17,227 nt of DNA from Desulfovibrio sp. (GCA_003525525.1 DQED01000174.1:1004-18230), one strand, 5' to 3'. Shown: positions 1-7,725, numbered from the stretch's first letter. A program made the numbers and translations. The notes: a model not told the origin generated them from the letters alone.

Positions 1-1751
1 CCCCGCGCAGGGGGCGACCGGCACGAAGTGGTTCGGCACGGTCGTTGCCGAGGGCTTCAATCCACGCCCCCGCGCAGGGGGCGACTCGACACCACCACCG
101 GGGCCTATTGGGAGGGCATCGCTTCAATCCACGCCCCCGCGCAGGGGGCGACTTCGCTGACGGTGATTGGGCGTGCTGCCAGCGCGCTTCAATCCACGCC
201 CCCGCGCAGGGGGCGACCATGGCGGCCACGCTGTCCGCCCCATCTCCAAGCGCGCTTCAATCCACGCCCCCGCGCAGGGGGCGACCTGGACAAGCAGCTC
301 GCCGACACCCTGGACGACCTGCTTCAATCCACGCCCCCGCGCAGGGGGCGACGCCCCCAAAATGCGTCCACAAGCCAGTCCCACACCGCTTCAATCCACG
401 CCCCCGCGCAGGGGGCGACATGCGATTATGGATGCGGTAACAGGTTCCACACCTGCTTCAATCCACGCCCCCGCGCAGGGGGCGACCCAGCAAACGACAT
501 GTCCGACGCCGATCTTGTACGGGCTTCAATCCACGCCCCCGCGCAGGGGGCGACTTCATCCCTCATGGCATCGATTGTATTGAGTGATGGCTTCAATCCA
601 CGCCCCCGCGCAGGGGGCGACATTGCGACACCCACATCACTTCGTCCTCAATCTTGCTTCAATCCACGCCCCCGCGCAGGGGGCGACGTGCCACTGCACG
701 GTTCCGATCCTGGTTGACCCGGCTTCAATCCACGCCCCCGCGCAGGGGGCGACGCCTTACCTTCGTCGCGATAGTCGTTGATGGCCTGCTTCAATCCACG
801 CCCCCGCGCAGGGGGCGACGTCGCGGACGTTAAGCCACCAACTTGTTCGGCAGAGCTTCAATCCACGCCCCCGCGCAGGGGGCGACAACGCTCTGCGTGG
901 CCTGATTCGCCATGATGGACGCTTCAATCCACGCCCCCGCGCAGGGGGCGACCCACCCGCCTTCCATGGCGGCGTCTGGCCCGGCAAGCTTCAATCCACG
1001 CCCCCGCGCAGGGGGCGACCCTTGAATAAGGAAACGACATGGACATTGACAAGGTGCTTCAATCCACGCCCCCGCGCAGGGGGCGACGGCCGACGGCGAG
1101 GACGGTGGGCTGGTGCGCGAGACGCTTCAATCCACGCCCCCGCGCAGGGGGCGACTCCGCCGCCCGGTCCACCTGCCGGTTGATGGACGCTTCAATCCAC
1201 GCCCCCGCGCAGGGGGCGACCGTTCGGCGCGTCGATGAGCGCCCCGGAGAGCAGCGCTTCAATCCACGCCCCCGCGCAGGGGGCGACCCAACCACGCCGC
1301 ACGTAGCCGTGCCTGTGCCGGTGCTTCAATCCACGCCCCCGCGCAGGGGGCGACCGCCAAGGCGCTGGCCTTGGTGCGCTACGTCTCGCTTCAATCCACG
1401 CCCCCGCGCAGGGGGCGACGTGGGCTCCTGCGGCATGTCGGCCAGCGGCAAGGCGCTTCAATCCACGCCCCCGCGCAGGGGGCGACGGCTGCAATTGCCT
1501 CCATATCCTCGCCATCAGCAGCTTCAATCCACGCCCCCGCGCAGGGGGCGACCGCCTGGGTAATGTACCGCCGCACCACGGATGAGGCTTCAATCCACGC
1601 CCCCGCGCAGGGGGCGACCTACTAGGGCCGCATTCAACATCTCCAGCCTGTTTGCTTCAATCCACGCCCCCGCGCAGGGGGCGACATTACCTTGGCCAGG
1701 GACTTATGGCCTTTGGAAGGCTTCAATCCACGCCCCCGCGCAGGGGGCGAC
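1..1751 (-). CRISPR. Type I-C CRISPR array, 26 spacers visible, left end cut by the window
   Basis: There are 26 complete 32-bp repeats plus an 18-base partial repeat at position 1. Complete repeats start at 54, 121, 186, 254, 321, 388, 455, 523, 590, 656, 722, 788, 855, 921, 988, 1056, 1124, 1189, 1256, 1323, 1388, 1455, 1521, 1587, 1654 and 1720. All copies look identical by eye. The 26 spacers are 33-36 bp, mostly 34-35. In the transcribed (minus) sense the repeat begins GTCGCC and has a 7-bp stem (CGCCCCC / GGGGGCG) with a 5-base loop. It ends in the 11 bases TGGATTGAAGC. This matches the Desulfovibrio (Dvulg) I-C repeat class, except that it ends GAAGC rather than GAAAC. Orientation is set by the ATTGAA end and by the leader and cas genes lying on the high-coordinate side, so the newest spacers are near 1751 and the oldest lie beyond position 1. 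Many spacers read as open coding sequence, as expected for phage-derived DNA. Confidence 0.99.
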
Positions 1752-2034
1752 TGTGGGGCCGAGGATGCCCCGGTATTGCTCGATTTGCCAGCCGCGTTTC
1801 GAGGATGGCGACAATACCAACAAGCAATACTTGGCCTCATTCAAACAAACGCCATCTTAACAAACAATACCAGCATGTTACAAAATCGAGTATCTCCAGG
1901 AAAAGCATTGTGTGCTCCGGGTCCTCGCAAACAAACAGACGGGTTGCGCCACCATCTCTGCAACGGCGGCGACTTATGACGTGCATGAAACTTTGCCGGA
2001 CACGGACTGCCCCCCCGCCCTCCGGGCCAACTCT
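1752..2034 (-). promoter_or_regulatory. CRISPR leader between cas2 and the array
   Basis: This 283-bp non-coding stretch separates the cas2 stop from the first canonical repeat, the usual place for the leader that carries the array promoter and the integration signals. Its middle (about 1811-1900) is AT-rich, as leaders usually are. The 60 bases nearest the array (1752-1812) are GC-rich and look unlike the rest. A 12-bp direct repeat with one mismatch, ACAATACCAACA, lies at 1811-1822 and 1864-1875. The heptamer GGTATTG occurs inverted at 1772-1778. I could not place a convincing promoter by eye. No credible gene lies here: the ORFs that cross it start inside the array or run into cas2. Confidence 0.75.
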
Positions 2035-2325
2035 TCACAAGATCAGTGGCCCCTGTGGATCATAGCCGGGTTTGGCCCCCACATGCTCGACGCGGTTCTT
2101 CCAGTTGGACCCCAGAAAATAAAACCGGAGACTGTCTTTCCCAGAGTCCATGCACGCCACCAGATTACCACGTAGCGCCACCCACTGGGTTGGGTCCACC
2201 ACGCACTCGAAAACCGAATACTGCACCCGCTGCCCCCAATTCTCACAGTACCGCGCGATCTTGCGCAGCCGGCGACGACCGGCTGCGTCCTGCGTGTTCA
2301 CGTCATAGCTGACCAGAACCAGCAT
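2035..2325 (-). CDS. cas2: Cas2, CRISPR adaptation protein
   Basis: This 96-residue protein starts MLVLVSYDV, the beta strand with the conserved metal-site aspartate (D8) seen at the start of Cas2 ferredoxin-fold proteins. The segment VQYSVFECVV (about residues 34-43) is the typical second strand. Length is normal for the family. Cas2 dimers bridge two Cas1 dimers in the integrase that inserts new spacers at the leader end; the catalytic work is done by Cas1. It is the last gene of the minus-strand operon. The start ATG lies 4 bases after the cas1 stop with only a weak ribosome binding site, so translation is probably coupled to cas1. The leader and array follow directly. The assignment is secure. 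Confidence 0.97.
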   Translation of the reverse strand: MLVLVSYDVNTQDAAGRRRLRKIARYCENWGQRVQYSVFECVVDPTQWVALRGNLVACMDSGKDSLRFYFLGSNWKNRVEHVGAKPGYDPQGPLIL

Positions 2326-2329
2326 GGTT

Positions 2330-3349
2330 TCACCGGATCACAAAAGGCGGATAAGCGTCCAGATCGCCGCGCAGATAGCGGGCGAGCAAACGCGCCTGGC
2401 AGTGGTAGAGCAAACCAGCCGCCATTTTTTCCTGCAAAAAGGGATGCTCGACGGTTTCCTGTTTGCGCTCCTGCCAGGCGGTCAACACCTCTTTGCGGGT
2501 GGCGTCGTCCATGATGACGGCCCCGGATTCCGTGCGCTTGAAGCCCTTGGCCTTCACCTGCCCCCGGTTGATGAGGGTGCAAGCCAGCCGGTCCGCCAGA
2601 TAGGGACGAAACTCCTCCATGATGTCCAGGGCCAGACTTGGCCGGCCCGGCCGATCGCGGTGCAGAAATCCCACAGCCGGATCAAGGCCGCAGCTTTCCA
2701 ACGCCCCGCGCACGTCATGGACCAGCAGCGTGTACAGAAAGGAAAGAAGGCAATTGGCGGCGTCCAGCGGCGGACGCCGGTTGCGCCCGGCGAAGCGAAA
2801 CGCGGGATCGGCGTTATGGATGAGGTGGTCGAAAACACCAAAATAGGCCTGTCCGGCCTCGCCCTCGATGCCGCGCACCACGTTGAGCGGCAATGGTTCG
2901 CGCAGCCGCCGCAAACACTGGGCCAGCCGCTCCACGGCCCCGTCCAGTTCAGGGCCAGGGCGCTCCCGGGCGGTGCGCATGAGCACGGTGCGGCAATTGG
3001 CGATTTTCCCGATCACCATGGACGCGGCGATGCCTGCGCTTCCGGCCTCATCATCGGCACGGCGATACTGCTCGCGCCGCAGCAACACATTGCCGCTGAC
3101 CGGGCCGTGCATGGCCGCAAGGAAACGCCCGTTTTGGGTCAGCCACGACACCGCGACGCCGTTTTTGGCGCAGTGCCCCAGCAGAAACGGACTACAGGAA
3201 ATCTGGCCGAACAGCACCAGTCCGCCTAGGGTATGGATGGGCACCTTGCCCTTGAGGACGTCGCCTTGATGCACGGCCACGCATTCGCCATCCTTGGCGA
3301 GGTAGCTTTCCTGGGTGGTGACGAACAGGGTGTTGAGCAACGGTTTCAT
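2330..3349 (-). CDS. cas1: Cas1, CRISPR integrase (type I-C)
   Basis: At 339 residues this is the expected size for subtype I-C Cas1. The metal-binding set is present: E162 in RGIEGEA, H230 in VGFLH, D242 in LALDIMEEF, with E245/E246 in place of the fourth acidic residue. The N-terminal beta domain starts with PLLNTLFVTTQESYL, and the alpha-helical catalytic domain follows from about residue 100. Cas1 cuts and joins prespacers into the leader-repeat junction together with Cas2, and in I-C systems it works with Cas4 for PAM selection. The ATG overlaps the cas4 stop (ATGA) and is preceded by GGAGGGCGC, a good ribosome binding site. No catalytic residue is missing, so adaptation should be possible on the protein side. 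Confidence 0.98.
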   Translation of the reverse strand: MKPLLNTLFVTTQESYLAKDGECVAVHQGDVLKGKVPIHTLGGLVLFGQISCSPFLLGHCAKNGVAVSWLTQNGRFLAAMHGPVSGNVLLRREQYRRADDEAGSAGIAASMVIGKIANCRTVLMRTARERPGPELDGAVERLAQCLRRLREPLPLNVVRGIEGEAGQAYFGVFDHLIHNADPAFRFAGRNRRPPLDAANCLLSFLYTLLVHDVRGALESCGLDPAVGFLHRDRPGRPSLALDIMEEFRPYLADRLACTLINRGQVKAKGFKRTESGAVIMDDATRKEVLTAWQERKQETVEHPFLQEKMAAGLLYHCQARLLARYLRGDLDAYPPFVIR

Positions 3350-3981
3350 GCGCCCTCCAGCACGGATTGCAAGTAGCGGGCGGCCGATTTTCGCGGAACA
3401 AGCGGCATGCAGGCATCACGCAGCGAACAGGCCGGGCAGATGGCGTTGGCGGTTTCCAGCGGCGGCGGCGGCGGCGTTTTTCCCTGGCGCAGGAGGGCGT
3501 GCACGGCCTCGACGGTACGGCGGGTTTCTTTCCGCAGCGCCTCGTCCAGCGCAACCACCTGACGCCTGCGGGTTTTGCCGTAGAAAAGCGCGCCTTCGGG
3601 GATGGCGACATGCAGCATTTCTTCCAGGCAAAGCGCCTGGGCGCAGAGTTGTATGCGATCGGCGTCGTGGCTTTTGGGGCGGCCGCGTTTGTATTCCACG
3701 GGATACGGCTGCCAGCTCCCGTCGCGGCGATGAAACTCCACCACATCGGCCTGGCCGGTCAGGCCGAGCGTGTGTGAGTGCAGCAGGAGTCCGGTGACGA
3801 TTTTGCGGTCGCCCCGGCTTTCCGTCGCGGTGTCGTGGGCTTTTTCGTGCAGTTGACGGCCCTCGGCAGTGTAGGCGTTCTCCGTCCAGAGCTGTTCCAG
3901 ATGGATGAGCGCGCACTGCCGGGGGCAGTACAAATAGTGCTGCAACGCCGAAATGGGGATGGGATCGATCAGGGGTTGCAT
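3346..3981 (-). CDS. cas4: Cas4, Fe-S RecB-like nuclease for prespacer processing
   Basis: This 211-residue protein has the Cas4 layout. An N-terminal cysteine region, LYCPRQCALIH (C19, C23), is paired with a C-terminal group, C182, C185 and C191 in CPACSLRDAC, which together bind an iron-sulfur cluster. Between them is the RecB-family nuclease core with H45, D79 (GQADVVEF) and E96-Y97-K98. Family knowledge: Cas4 trims prespacers and selects the PAM before integration by Cas1-Cas2. The start ATG overlaps the cas7 stop by one base (TGATG), and the 3' end overlaps cas1 by 4 bases, so the gene is translationally coupled on both sides. A run of six prolines (169-174), encoded by a CGG-type trinucleotide tract near 3461-3476, precedes the last cysteine group and is probably a flexible linker. 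Confidence 0.97.
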   Translation of the reverse strand: MQPLIDPIPISALQHYLYCPRQCALIHLEQLWTENAYTAEGRQLHEKAHDTATESRGDRKIVTGLLLHSHTLGLTGQADVVEFHRRDGSWQPYPVEYKRGRPKSHDADRIQLCAQALCLEEMLHVAIPEGALFYGKTRRRQVVALDEALRKETRRTVEAVHALLRQGKTPPPPPLETANAICPACSLRDACMPLVPRKSAARYLQSVLEGA

Positions 3982-4868
3982 CAGAATCCAGCGATGGCCT
4001 CCGCCTTCAGCCCCGGCGTGGCCTTGTCGTCCAGCGCGTAGTTGCCGTCGGCATTAACCGTGAGGCTCCTGTGCACCCGGGCCGACGAATACTGCCCGGA
4101 TTTGTTGGCATGTTCCCACCACAGGACATGGTTGACCGCCATGCTGCCTTCCGGGCGGGCCGAGGAGGCGTCGTTTTCGAAGAGCCTGGGCAAAATGGCC
4201 TTGAGCACCAGGGCATCCTCGTCGCTGAAGCCCGTGCGCTCGGCGAGCTGGGGGTTGATGCTGCCGTAAAACACGTACACGCCCTTATCGACGCGGTGCT
4301 TCATGCCCATGGTGTCCGAGCCGCGCTTGCTGCCGTCGCCCTCGCTACTCACGCTCTTGGTGATCTGGATGCTGGCCACGCTGACCGGCTTCACGCTAAA
4401 GGCCGAATGGAGACTCACCGGACCACGGATGCCGATGGAAACGCTTCCGCTCTTTTCGTCAGCCTCTTCATCTTCCTTTTTTTTCTTTTGGCCCCCCTCA
4501 GCCTTGAAGGCAAAGAGCTGGCCGAATGCACGCACGTCGAACCACTTGGCGCAAGCTTTCTGAGCAGTTTCTTCCTTGCTGCTCTTTTTTGGGTTGAAAG
4601 CGTCCTTACCCAAGCCATGCTCGGCGGATTCTGCCCGCGCCTTAAGTGAAGCCATGCCATCAAGCTTTCGGTCATCGGACTGCACAAAAACTCCCTGTCC
4701 TAGCTCCATGAGCCGGTCACGAATCTTGCGTTTGATGCAAACGTCGCTTATTTCACCGTAGCCGTTATAATCCGTGCGAGGCCTGTTGCCGTTGAGAGGA
4801 TCGCCGTTGGGATTGGCACGGTTTACGGTGAGGATAACGGCGAAGTCGATCTTGTGTCGCAGACTCAT
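3981..4868 (-). CDS. cas7: Cas7 (Csd2), Cascade backbone subunit of type I-C
   Basis: At 295 residues this matches the Csd2/Cas7c family. The start IDFAVILTVNRANPNGDPL is the typical first RRM strand and glycine/proline loop. GIRGPVSLHSAFSVKPV and KHRVDKGVYVFYG are further conserved Csd2 segments. Several copies polymerise along the crRNA spacer to form the Cascade backbone. A ribosome binding site, GGAAGGAG, lies inside the end of cas8c, and the ATG is separated from the cas8c stop by a single base, so strong independent initiation is likely; this fits a subunit needed in excess. The oddity is a charged low-complexity insert at residues 127-139 (KKKKEDEEADEK). It is encoded over an 8-A homopolymer on the coding strand (4477-4484), a possible slippage site. 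No truncation is seen. Confidence 0.97.
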   Translation of the reverse strand: MSLRHKIDFAVILTVNRANPNGDPLNGNRPRTDYNGYGEISDVCIKRKIRDRLMELGQGVFVQSDDRKLDGMASLKARAESAEHGLGKDAFNPKKSSKEETAQKACAKWFDVRAFGQLFAFKAEGGQKKKKEDEEADEKSGSVSIGIRGPVSLHSAFSVKPVSVASIQITKSVSSEGDGSKRGSDTMGMKHRVDKGVYVFYGSINPQLAERTGFSDEDALVLKAILPRLFENDASSARPEGSMAVNHVLWWEHANKSGQYSSARVHRSLTVNADGNYALDDKATPGLKAEAIAGF

Positions 4869-4869
4869 G

Positions 4870-5280
4870 CTACACTCCTTCCTGAGTATTTTCTTCGGGC
4901 GAGGCGTCTTTCTCGGACTTGGTATACAGAGCCGACATCTGGCAGTGATAGCCTAACAGAAATTCCCCGCTGAGCTTGGTCGACGATGTAAAATCTTGAG
5001 GCAAAAAAAGATCATGTACTTCATCAATTTTCCGCTGCACATGGCGAAGCAATTTAATTGTCTTTTTGCCATGAAACTTTTGGATATACGGCATTATATC
5101 GCGCCGTATTTGCAACCAAGTTGAGCATGGGTGATCAGCAAAACGTTGCATTAGTCGTTCTGCATTTGTTGGGCGCGATTCATCGGATATCTCAAGAGCC
5201 CTTCGCTCTATATATTCCGCCAGCGCCAGCAACCGTCCATAGAGGTAATCGCGAGACCTGATAGTTTCATCCAGGGACAT
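4870..5280 (-). CDS. cas11c: Cas11c, small Cascade subunit translated from inside cas8c
   Basis: An in-frame ATG at codon 545 of cas8c is preceded by AAAAAAGGAG with six bases before the ATG, a near-ideal ribosome binding site and one of the best in the operon. Translation from here gives 136 residues, starting MSLDETIRSRDYLYGRLLAL and ending with the cas8c stop. Known biology: type I-C systems, including the Desulfovibrio vulgaris one, make a separate small subunit from an internal start in the 3' part of cas8c. This helix-rich protein stabilises the Cascade belly and the R-loop. The predicted protein is helix-rich, with a charged tail (KSEKDASPEENTQ). The position, size and ribosome binding site fit this, but production here is inferred. 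It would be missed by automatic annotation because it is nested in frame. Confidence 0.82.
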   Translation of the reverse strand: MSLDETIRSRDYLYGRLLALAEYIERRALEISDESRPTNAERLMQRFADHPCSTWLQIRRDIMPYIQKFHGKKTIKLLRHVQRKIDEVHDLFLPQDFTSSTKLSGEFLLGYHCQMSALYTKSEKDASPEENTQEGV

Positions 5281-6912
5281 GTCGTACTCCTTTTTTGGAC
5301 GACACCTAGCATTGAATCCCTTATACACAGCACAAGCTACAGATATAACAAACACCCTCTCTTCGCTTTTCAAATTTTCATTCTTCAGCGCTCGTCTAAA
5401 GCATACTTCTACAATGTCATAAGGGATAGGACTCCCATCAACAATGAACGGCAATAAGCGCTCTACTATTCCCATCCTTTCTTTTTTATCAACACTCAAC
5501 AACCCAGTATCTTTACATCTTCCAAAGGCCACACGGCCAATTGCGTCTGGTGTTGGAGCGAAAGCCTTGAGTCGAGGCCATGGTTTGCCTACCGTACGTT
5601 TCTTCCCCTTAGTAGGCACCGGCAATAGCCATGAAAAATCTTTCTGCCATTTTTCTAAATTACCCAAATATTGTTCCAACATCTGCTCACGATAGAACGT
5701 CACGGAAAGGCGACCTTTACCGATGGCATCCAACGCCATGATCGCGATGCCATCGACGTCTTTGAGGTCAGCCTTGTAGCCGGCCATGGCTTTGCGCAAC
5801 CTTTGGGCAAACACGAGCCCCATGTTCGGGGGCGGTGTCTTGGGCTGCGCGCTCGCCGCCACGGCTTCGGACGAGGCAGGCGCATCGTCGCGCATGAGGT
5901 CCTCATCATTGATGTCCAGCAGGAAGTCTTCACAGGGATTGGGCACCCGAGCGCCGCTCACGGCCCAGGCCACGACAGCCTGCTTCCCATTAAGATACCC
6001 CTGCCGGGCAATGAGCCAACGGAGGGCGTTATGGATCTTATGGCTGGTTTGATAGCCCACAGTGCAGGCCTGTTCCGGCTTCTCAAATCGTCCTCTGTAG
6101 GTGAAGTTCGCAGCGTCGTTGGACGATATGAGCTTAGCCCCGTCTCCGGGACACCGAATATTGCGCGGGTGTTTTTGGGCGATAAGGCTTTTAACTCCTT
6201 GCATCATGCACAAATCCCGTAGCTGCATCTGGGCCACGTCGTAGGCCATCCAGGCCTGTTGCAGGCTGTCGTCCTTCCACGTACGCGATTCGATCGCATC
6301 AGGCTCCACGACGTTCCAGACGACCAGGGCTTCGCCCTGGTCATACATGCTTTCACCATTGATCTCTTTAGCCTTTAACCGCTTGAAGATGCTGTCCTTG
6401 CCAGCTTCCTTGTCCTCCTGCGCCGGGGCCGTCAGCAAAATGCCCGAAGCATCGGCGCGCAAGATGCCGCAATCCAACAAATCATGCACGAGCGTGCCCT
6501 TGGAAACATAGCAATAGACCGCCTGGGCTTTGGGATGGGCCTGGGGTGACTCGCACCAAGCCTGCAATTGCGCGGAGTACAACGCATATAGATTTTTCTT
6601 GCCGCCCACGTAATCCTTGGCGCAATAGTGAATTTTATCACACAAAGGGTGAGGCGCGTCGCCACTGGTGCGCCCGGCGGAATCTTCCGTTGCGGGAATG
6701 ACATACTGCGTCTTTGGCGGCAGCAGTTCCGCCCGCTGAAAATTCCCCTCGCTGTTAAGCGTCACACAAATATGCGCCTGCTGGCTCGTATGGCTCACCG
6801 GCATGAGCGCCGGAGCTTCCTTGCCGCCGTCTTCCGCCTGGGGCGGACTGGTATAGTCAGACTCCAGCGAGCAGGCCTCGTAGGTCTCGAAAAGCTTCTG
6901 CATCCAGCTCAC
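4870..6912 (-). CDS. cas8c: Cas8c (Csd1), large subunit of type I-C Cascade
   Basis: This 680-residue protein is recognised as Csd1. It starts MSWMQKLFETYEAC, and the hallmark P-TE-S-R segment (about 72-81) is followed by PHPLCDKIHYCAKDY near residues 88-101. A second conserved region reads GLVFAQRLRKAM. In I-C Cascade the large subunit recognises the PAM and helps recruit Cas3. The chosen start is GTG at 6912, overlapping the cas5 stop (GTGA), with GGGGGGAC upstream; an ATG three codons in (6903) is the alternative. It appears somewhat longer than many Csd1 proteins. The stretch from about 5050 to 5700, encoding residues near 400-620, is clearly more AT-rich than the flanks, which may reflect recombination. 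The last 136 codons carry an internal start for Cas11c. Confidence 0.96.
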   Translation of the reverse strand: MSWMQKLFETYEACSLESDYTSPPQAEDGGKEAPALMPVSHTSQQAHICVTLNSEGNFQRAELLPPKTQYVIPATEDSAGRTSGDAPHPLCDKIHYCAKDYVGGKKNLYALYSAQLQAWCESPQAHPKAQAVYCYVSKGTLVHDLLDCGILRADASGILLTAPAQEDKEAGKDSIFKRLKAKEINGESMYDQGEALVVWNVVEPDAIESRTWKDDSLQQAWMAYDVAQMQLRDLCMMQGVKSLIAQKHPRNIRCPGDGAKLISSNDAANFTYRGRFEKPEQACTVGYQTSHKIHNALRWLIARQGYLNGKQAVVAWAVSGARVPNPCEDFLLDINDEDLMRDDAPASSEAVAASAQPKTPPPNMGLVFAQRLRKAMAGYKADLKDVDGIAIMALDAIGKGRLSVTFYREQMLEQYLGNLEKWQKDFSWLLPVPTKGKKRTVGKPWPRLKAFAPTPDAIGRVAFGRCKDTGLLSVDKKERMGIVERLLPFIVDGSPIPYDIVEVCFRRALKNENLKSEERVFVISVACAVYKGFNARCRPKKEYDMSLDETIRSRDYLYGRLLALAEYIERRALEISDESRPTNAERLMQRFADHPCSTWLQIRRDIMPYIQKFHGKKTIKLLRHVQRKIDEVHDLFLPQDFTSSTKLSGEFLLGYHCQMSALYTKSEKDASPEENTQEGV

Positions 6913-7712
6913 AGCGTCCCCCCTTGCGCTCCGTCACCTCCAAGCAGGGTTCGCGCATCCGGGTAGGCGGCGGTCTCCGGCTCCAGCAACAACCGGCGCA
7001 ACGCCTCCTCGTTGCAGCCCGCGAAATTGCGCTCGGGATGAAACGCCTTGGGCGTCATGGCACGGATATCCTTGCGCAAAAGAGACGGATCGTCCGGCCC
7101 GGGAAATTCTATGACGCCCTTTCGCATGACGGGCTTCCAAAACCGGGCCACGAAACGCTCGCCGCCGGTTTCGTCCGGGTAGTCGAAACCGTGAAACATC
7201 AGGCCAAAGGCCAGTTCGTCCAGATCGTCATACGCCCCCTGCCCTTCCCCGAAAACGCATGGCTCCACATAGCCCTGGCAGTCGCGCGTGCCGAGAAAAA
7301 CGTCCTGCCTGCCGCCGCGCGCCACCATGCGTCGGGCGATCTCGTAATGCTTGCCGTCGATGCGGTCCCCTGCCAGCTCCGGCCGATGCTCGTTCCAGAC
7401 AAAGCGCGCCTGCACCTGATAGGCCACGTCGGCCAGATAAGTGTAGATGGACAGATCGTTGGGAGCATCATTTGCTCCCCTTGCGAATTTTATGGGTTTA
7501 ACGCCCTTGGTCTGGGTGCGAAACGGCCGCAACACGCGTACCTTTTCGATGATCCAGATGAAGGTGGGCTTCCAATAGACGGATTTGGCGATGCCCTTGA
7601 GGGCTTCGTAGGTGGGAATGTGGTAGGAACATTTTTCGCCCCCCACCCGGGTGACCGGGTCGGAGAACAGGGCGTATCGCCCGGATGCGACAAAGGAAAT
7701 GTCGTTTTTCAC
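6909..7712 (-). CDS. cas5c: Cas5c (Cas5d), pre-crRNA endonuclease and Cascade subunit
   Basis: This 267-residue protein belongs to the Cas5 family of type I-C, where Cas5 replaces Cas6 as the crRNA-processing nuclease. Residues matching the catalytic set described for the Bacillus halodurans protein (Tyr46, Lys116, His117) can be seen: Y46 in IAKSVYWKPT, and K121-H122 in DGKHYEIARR. Cleavage at the base of the repeat stem would leave the 11-base 5' handle predicted for this array. The protein then stays on the handle as part of Cascade. The start is GTG at 7712, preceded by GGAGG eight to nine bases upstream; the gap to the cas3 stop is 13 bp. The 3' end overlaps the cas8c start by 4 bases. 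There is no sign of decay. Confidence 0.96.
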   Translation of the reverse strand: MKNDISFVASGRYALFSDPVTRVGGEKCSYHIPTYEALKGIAKSVYWKPTFIWIIEKVRVLRPFRTQTKGVKPIKFARGANDAPNDLSIYTYLADVAYQVQARFVWNEHRPELAGDRIDGKHYEIARRMVARGGRQDVFLGTRDCQGYVEPCVFGEGQGAYDDLDELAFGLMFHGFDYPDETGGERFVARFWKPVMRKGVIEFPGPDDPSLLRKDIRAMTPKAFHPERNFAGCNEEALRRLLLEPETAAYPDARTLLGGDGAQGGTL

Positions 7713-7725
7713 ACCATCCTCCTGA

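Noticed and set aside
28..1860. Many open frames over the CRISPR array, on both strands, with repeated peptides such as [10 protein letters not shown]
   Set aside because: They are the repeat unit translated in different frames; no ribosome binding sites, and the array explains all of them.
1941..1973. Second repeat-like GTCGCC in the leader (1968-1973 on the plus strand)
   Set aside because: Only six bases match the repeat, the following sequence does not align, and spacing to the array does not fit the period.
2324..3229. 301-codon plus-strand frame opposite cas1
   Set aside because: It is an antisense shadow of a gene with all Cas1 catalytic residues in frame, and has no recognisable family of its own.
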